In this document: positions 59,321-64,000 of the stretch, piece after piece
How the letters are laid out: each line of letters starts with the position of its first letter
How positions within the stretch are numbered: the first letter of the stretch is position 1
Origin: Anas platyrhynchos
Taxonomy: Eukaryota > Chordata > Aves > Anseriformes > Anatidae
Direction of reading: 5' to 3'
DNA: 64,000 nucleotides
Assembly (NCBI RefSeq): GCF_047663525.1
Contig: NC_092587.1
Coordinates: forward strand, 37,067,001-37,131,000
Translations under genes and position numbers: made by a program
The notes under the pieces: generated by a model
Databases searched by the model: none
What the model saw: only the letters and a program-made list of their open reading frames with translations
What the model was told of the DNA's origin: nothing

Positions 59321-61271
59321 TAGGGTCATATGGAAAAAATGTTTTTCCACTTACAAAATAATGGTGTGTGGCTCATGTCCCATGGCTTATTGGTCCAGCC
59401 CATGGGGTTCCAGGACACCCAGTCCTTCACAGGCTCTGAACTCCATTGCAGACAGTGTCTGATATCCTCCATTTTCCCAGCTTAATTCTACCTTGTAGAA
59501 TTAAATGCCACGTAACAAATTACATTGTCAAAGCAGACTGAGAAGAAATGAATCTTTCCAACCTCATTCAGTTAATCCAAAATAAATAATGTGATATTTT
59601 TCAGTCCATTGCACCAGGAACAGACTATGCCAGATGATTTCTTCTTCCTAATTGAGAAGAAATGGCCGGTTAATGCAGCTGCAAGGGAAATGGAGAGGTC
59701 TGGCACTTCCAGGGCTGCAGAGGGGAAAAAAAAAAAACAACTCTGAAAACTCTTGTTTGGTGATATGTCAGAAAGCATCCTCCCCCCTTTTAAGTATATC
59801 AAAAAGTGTCTGTCCCTAAGTGGACATAACAGATTTTATATGTTACAGAGATTGACTTGTGGTGAAGAAAAGCAGCTTATGTTTCAAAGTGAACCAGGTA
59901 ATCACTGGGGTTAATTAGTCCCCTGCAGCCAGGAATGGCCACAGGTGCCACATTATTCTTCTCACTGCACCAAGAAATGAATTGCACACATCACTTGCAG
60001 AAAAATATAAGTGTTTTGTGTTTTTTCTTCACCGCTGATTGCAATATAAAAGAAAAATACAGCCTGGTTACAGATGCCCATGAGCCTGGATGTGTTGGCT
60101 GCCTGGAGTGGACTATTCTGCCTGCTGAGTAACTGCTCATTTCCTGATTTCTCGTGGCTATCTGTGCTTTCCAAATGGATTTATTTTCCAGGACCCAGTT
60201 ACAGTCTGTCTGCGCAGCCTCCTCCTCCCGGTGATGCTTGGAGGCAGCCATCAGAGAGCTGCTGGCACTGCTGCCCCAGACGGATGCACCACATGAGGAT
60301 GTCACCACAGGACCCTAACTGAGGTGGCCAAGTGAGCTGAGGCTCTGGCACATCCCTCTGTCATGATCCCCAGCTGCGTGTCCTCATGGCACACATCCCG
60401 TGTGGCTCCTGGCAGCACGTGTGCCATGCAGGATGCAACCCCACGGGTGGATTTCCCACTTCTGGTGCCAGACCATTGCACAGCACTTCTGCCTCTGAGG
60501 TGAGAAACTATACGCCACACCTCCTCTGTGGCTCTTTCCATACTGTGGCTTGCTGCAGAGCAAATGATGCCTTCAGATTACAGGCAGAGCCCTCACAAAA
60601 GAAATGGCATTGCCCTGCTGTTATTCCACGGCCCTTCTGTATTAGAAGTGGTTCTGTGATAGAAATCAGATCTATGGCCTTTACTTTCCCAGTGTTTACC
60701 AGGATAGAAATGTCACAAGTCCTGGATATTTGCTCTGTGGCCCTGTAGTTTGAAGAAATAAAAGATGAGGAACAACAGGGCTGAAACATGTACTTTCTTC
60801 TGTGAGATGGGTAATTGATGAAGGTGGAAGTTGGTGGAACTTGTGAAGAGCTTTTAGCTGCTGTTAGAGATAAACCTCTGTGGAAAGGAACATTATAAAT
60901 GTACGGTGTGGGTGTATTGGAGACAGGAACTGAAATGTGGAGTAAATTCTGTGCTGACATTGTGCTCATCAGCAGAGCCTACTATCCCCATGTGCTCAGT
61001 GCCAGTGTTGTGGCTGTTGTCTCAAGGAGATGAAGCTCTTCTTCCCCATGGCACACTCTAGATGTTCCTCACCACAGAACTTTAAAATCTAGTAAATTGT
61101 AACACTTTCAGTGGTTAGTAATGCAAACGTGGCCACCACAGTGAGATAAGTAAAACTAAAGAGCATGGCTCACACAAACCCGAGCTGTTACTTTTTTGTC
61201 TGCTTTGATCCTTGCATATTTTCCAAAGGTGAACATCGAAGGATGTGCTTTGAATAAGGTCCGTGGTGCAT
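59321..61271. other. Non-coding unique sequence
   Basis: No gene is recognised. Frames of 120 codons (plus, 60,386-60,748) and 153 codons (minus, 60,508-60,969) overlap and lack known domains. A 12-base A-tract lies at 59,726-59,737. Confidence 0.6.
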
Positions 61272-61736
61272 CATAGAATCATAGAATCATAGAATATCCT
61301 GAGTTGGAAGGGACCCTTAAGGATCATCAAGTCCAACTCTTGACACCGCACAGGTCTACCCAAGTTCAGACCATGTGACTAAGTGCACAGTCCAATCTCT
61401 TCTTAAATTCAGTCAGGCTCGGTGCAGTGACCACTTCCCTGGGGAGCCTGTTCCAGTGTGCAACCACTCTCTCTGTGAAGAACCCCTTCCTGATGTCCAG
61501 CCTAAACTTCCCCTGCCTCAGCTTAACTCCGTTCCCGCGGGTCCTGTCGCTGGTGTTAATGGAGAAAAGGTCTCCTGCCTCTCGACACCCCCTTACGAGG
61601 AAGTTGTAGACTGCGATGAGGTCTCCCCTCAGCCTCCTCTTCTCCAGGCTGAACAGGCCCAGTGCCCTCAGCCGTTCCTCGTACGTCTTCCCCTCCAGGC
61701 CTTTCACCATCTTCGTAGCCCTCCTCTGGACATCAC
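61272..61736 (-). mobile_element. Young CR1 LINE, 5'-truncated, about 465 bp, inverted
   Basis: The left edge has three inverted tail 8-mers (CATAGAAT three times). It is followed by ATCCTGAGTTGGAAGGGACC, GGATCATCAAGTCCAACTC and then the ORF2 C-terminal coding region. CR1 similarity ends near 61,733-61,736, after CCTCTGGACA, marking the 5' truncation point usual for CR1. The ORF2 portion has no stop or frameshift, so the insertion is fairly recent. It differs in its 3' UTR from the copy at 27.2 kb. CR1 copies normally lack clear target-site duplications, and none was seen. Confidence 0.96.
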
Positions 61737-61767
61737 CTGCACCAAGTACACACAAGTCACTAGACAC
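61366..61767 (-). pseudogene. CR1 ORF2 C-terminal fragment, frame intact
   Basis: The minus-strand frame of 133 codons ends at a TGA that fits the normal end of CR1 ORF2 (the protein ends with CALSHMV). It contains the family-typical order [70 protein letters not shown] and [12 protein letters not shown]. This is the segment after the reverse-transcriptase domain, so the endonuclease and the catalytic YxDD motif are absent. The first ~11 residues come from non-CR1 flanking DNA, so the apparent start codon is accidental. No promoter is present. It is a remnant without expected function. Confidence 0.92.
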
Positions 61768-64000
61768 AAGTCTTTGTATATTATTTTTGCTATTTCTGTA
61801 TTATTTTTTGCTATCAGAATTACTGGTGCATAATGCAATATGCTGTTATGACATAATATATCTAAGAAAAAAAAATACTTAGTTTACAGCTGACTTGAAT
61901 TATTTAAAAATCATTATAATCAGCTGCTGCTTAACATGGATTAAAATAATTTATTTTCCATAACATGTTTTCCAGTACATAGAGACAACTTGGAAAATGT
62001 ATGACAGTTTGAATAATAAAACAAGAATAGCTCGTTTTTGTTCTTGAAAAGTGTTGTTTAACTGCAAAAAGCATAAAACATTTAATATAGAAAATAGAAT
62101 ACAGTGTTCCACTCTGAACTAACCAGAAGTTGTCTATAATGTTGCTGTTGTTTTTTTTTCTTATATGTACATATGTATGTATTATACCTTAATTGAAATT
62201 CTCCACTGCAATGGTAATATACAAATATTTCATTAGAAGGTAAGAAAAGTCTATAAAATTAAATGTCCCTCTATATTTTTTTAATAGGAAAATTTCAATT
62301 TGAAATAATTTCAATGTTATTGAAGTGACACTGAGAGTCACCATATATTGAGCAAATTATTTTTAAGGCTTTCTGTTTCAGGGATACTTTGCAAATCATC
62401 TGCAGCTATTCCAACAAGGAGTACACCCAAGATGTAAGGTGCTGGGACTTGGCTCTATGCAGAGATTTGGGGCTCTGAGCATGCCCATGAGTGGCCTGTG
62501 TGGCAGAAATCATCAATGGATGGACTGAGAGACACAAACCCAGCAAACCTGGTGCTGGTGAGGCAGTGAACCCTGCTGGGGAGCCTTGATGGAGTGGCCG
62601 CACCAGCACAAGCCCCAACAAGGCACCACCGTGAAATTGGCAGAGTGCTCCTAGCTTCTAGGTCTTTCCAAATGTCAAAATACATCACTCCACTGTTTGT
62701 ATTTGCTTGCATTTCATGCTGAACGCTGCTATAAACAGCTCATTTAGAGAATGGGGAGGGCTCAGCAGGTGCATCCAAGGGTGCATGGTGCTTTAAAAGA
62801 ATTTGACAAGGCTCTCAGATGCATTTGGATAATAAACACAAAATGCAGTGGAAGAGAAAGTGAATGTTGGACACCTGCACTTGGCAGAAAAAAATGATCC
62901 AGCAAAAATTATGAATGCAATTCACACTTTCTTTGAAAATCATGTCTTTTAAAGAAACTACCTCTGATCAAAAATGTACTGTAAATCATCATAAATTTAC
63001 TCTCTTCTTTAAAACTAAACTGTGTTTAACACATGATTAGAAAAATCAGGTTTTCACTTGACTTACACCCATAATTAAGGACTATATTATTTTGGCTCAA
63101 CATCTGATTTGCACGGGCATGTTCAAGCATGTGTTTTTTTGTATGGCTTCAGCACAAAGTGTAAAGGCAGAGGAGTGGAACACACAGCCCACAAGGTGTG
63201 TTATATTGCATGCACAACCAACAATGAAAATGTAAATATAAACAATCTGGGTCAGACATAAATAATTAAGCAAATGGGGAAGGGTAGAACAAAGTTGCTC
63301 AGAAAGCTGAGCTCAGAGCACGCAATAGCACAGGTCACTCAGAGAAAGGTTTGCAGCAATGCTAGGTCAGGAATCGTGCCTTGCAGCTCCTCAGGGAAGC
63401 ACACTCTAGGAAAAAAGGCAGGGAAGATAAATTATTTAGTGATCTTCCTTGTTATATGAAAGACAAAGAAGAGAATATCAGCATTATTAGCAAGGCACTA
63501 CATATTTTAAGGATAACTGTGAGCCCCAGAAAAGTCAAAGATGTGGCCATATTTTACCAAAACATGTTTTCAGTTTCTCTAAGCAACTAACAAACACAGT
63601 GCTTTGTGTGCAGATGAAGAAATATTCATGGCTTTGAAATAAAATATGTGAAACTCCCACTTGATGGTTGGAACTAGGTGGAGCTCTCATGTGTTTTTGA
63701 CCATACATTTCAACAAAAATTTGTTGAGTACATACCAGATTTAATCAAACAGCCACAAATTAATCAAACAGCTTACAAATATGAAAGAGGCATGTTGGAA
63801 ACGGGAGAGGAGAGGGGTACAGCTTCCCACCGTATATTCTGCTGATCCCTCTCAGTAACCAGTGCCTCCAGCCATTCCTGTTGAGTTTACTGAGGCCTTG
63901 ACATTTGCCCTTCTTTGACTTCATCCAATTACTTCTAACATCTGAAACATCACATGGCAGCGAGTTCTTCTGCTCTGTGCTCAATAGTAAACTCATTTTA
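61737..64000. other. Non-coding unique sequence to the window end
   Basis: AT-rich, especially 61,780-62,400. Short open frames only (up to about 85 codons), none with a recognised domain. A T9 run lies at 62,151-62,159. Confidence 0.65.

Noticed and set aside
1..64000. CRISPR arrays, operons, phage or insertion-sequence modules
   Set aside because: None present; the sequence is vertebrate and lacks prokaryotic gene organisation.

Overview
This window is vertebrate nuclear DNA, almost certainly from a bird. The clearest evidence is a set of CR1 (chicken repeat 1) LINE retrotransposon copies with the avian 3' end: the CATAGAAT 8-mer tail on the inverted strand, followed by the TTGGAAGGGAC-type 3' UTR and a recognisable ORF2 C-terminus. 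The sequence is moderately AT-rich and CpG-poor, carries A/T-rich microsatellites, and has no bacterial gene organisation. The CR1 types look like those of chicken-like birds, but the species cannot be fixed from this window.

I could not support any host protein-coding gene, exon, rRNA, tRNA or other classical RNA gene. Open frames are short, lie on both strands in all frames, have no recognisable domain and often run through microsatellites or repeats, as expected of intergenic or large-intron DNA. The only recognisable coding sequence is retrotransposon-derived.

Layout: 1-5.6 kb is non-coding, with a dense group of octamer, EBF-like and SOX-like sites near 2.1 kb and a CR1 3' end at about 3.6 kb. 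Next come an older CR1 at about 5.6 kb, an (AAAAT)n array at 6.9 kb, and unique DNA to 27 kb with small tandem repeats and inverted repeats (12.6, 15.95 and 20.1 kb). A roughly 840-bp CR1 lies at 27.2-28.0 kb. From 28 to 58 kb the DNA is mostly unique, with a hairpin-like mosaic repeat at 36.4 kb, a run of A-tracts at 40.5-47.7 kb, a long (AAAAT)n array at 43.6 kb, and two likely ancient amniote repeat fossils at 42.6 and 46.1 kb. From 58 to 62 kb is the most repeat-rich part: an ancient CR1 reverse-transcriptase fossil, a polypurine/G-quadruplex tract, another (AAAAT)n array, and a 5'-truncated but frame-intact young CR1.

No new multi-gene system is visible. The points most worth a second look are the stacked transcription-factor palindromes at 2,090-2,122, the perfect 16-bp inverted repeat at 12,584-12,688, the mosaic inverted repeat at 36,360-36,511, the guanine-rich tract at 58,964-58,982, the frame-intact CR1 at 61.3-61.7 kb, and a switch in homopolymer strand between the left and right halves of the window.
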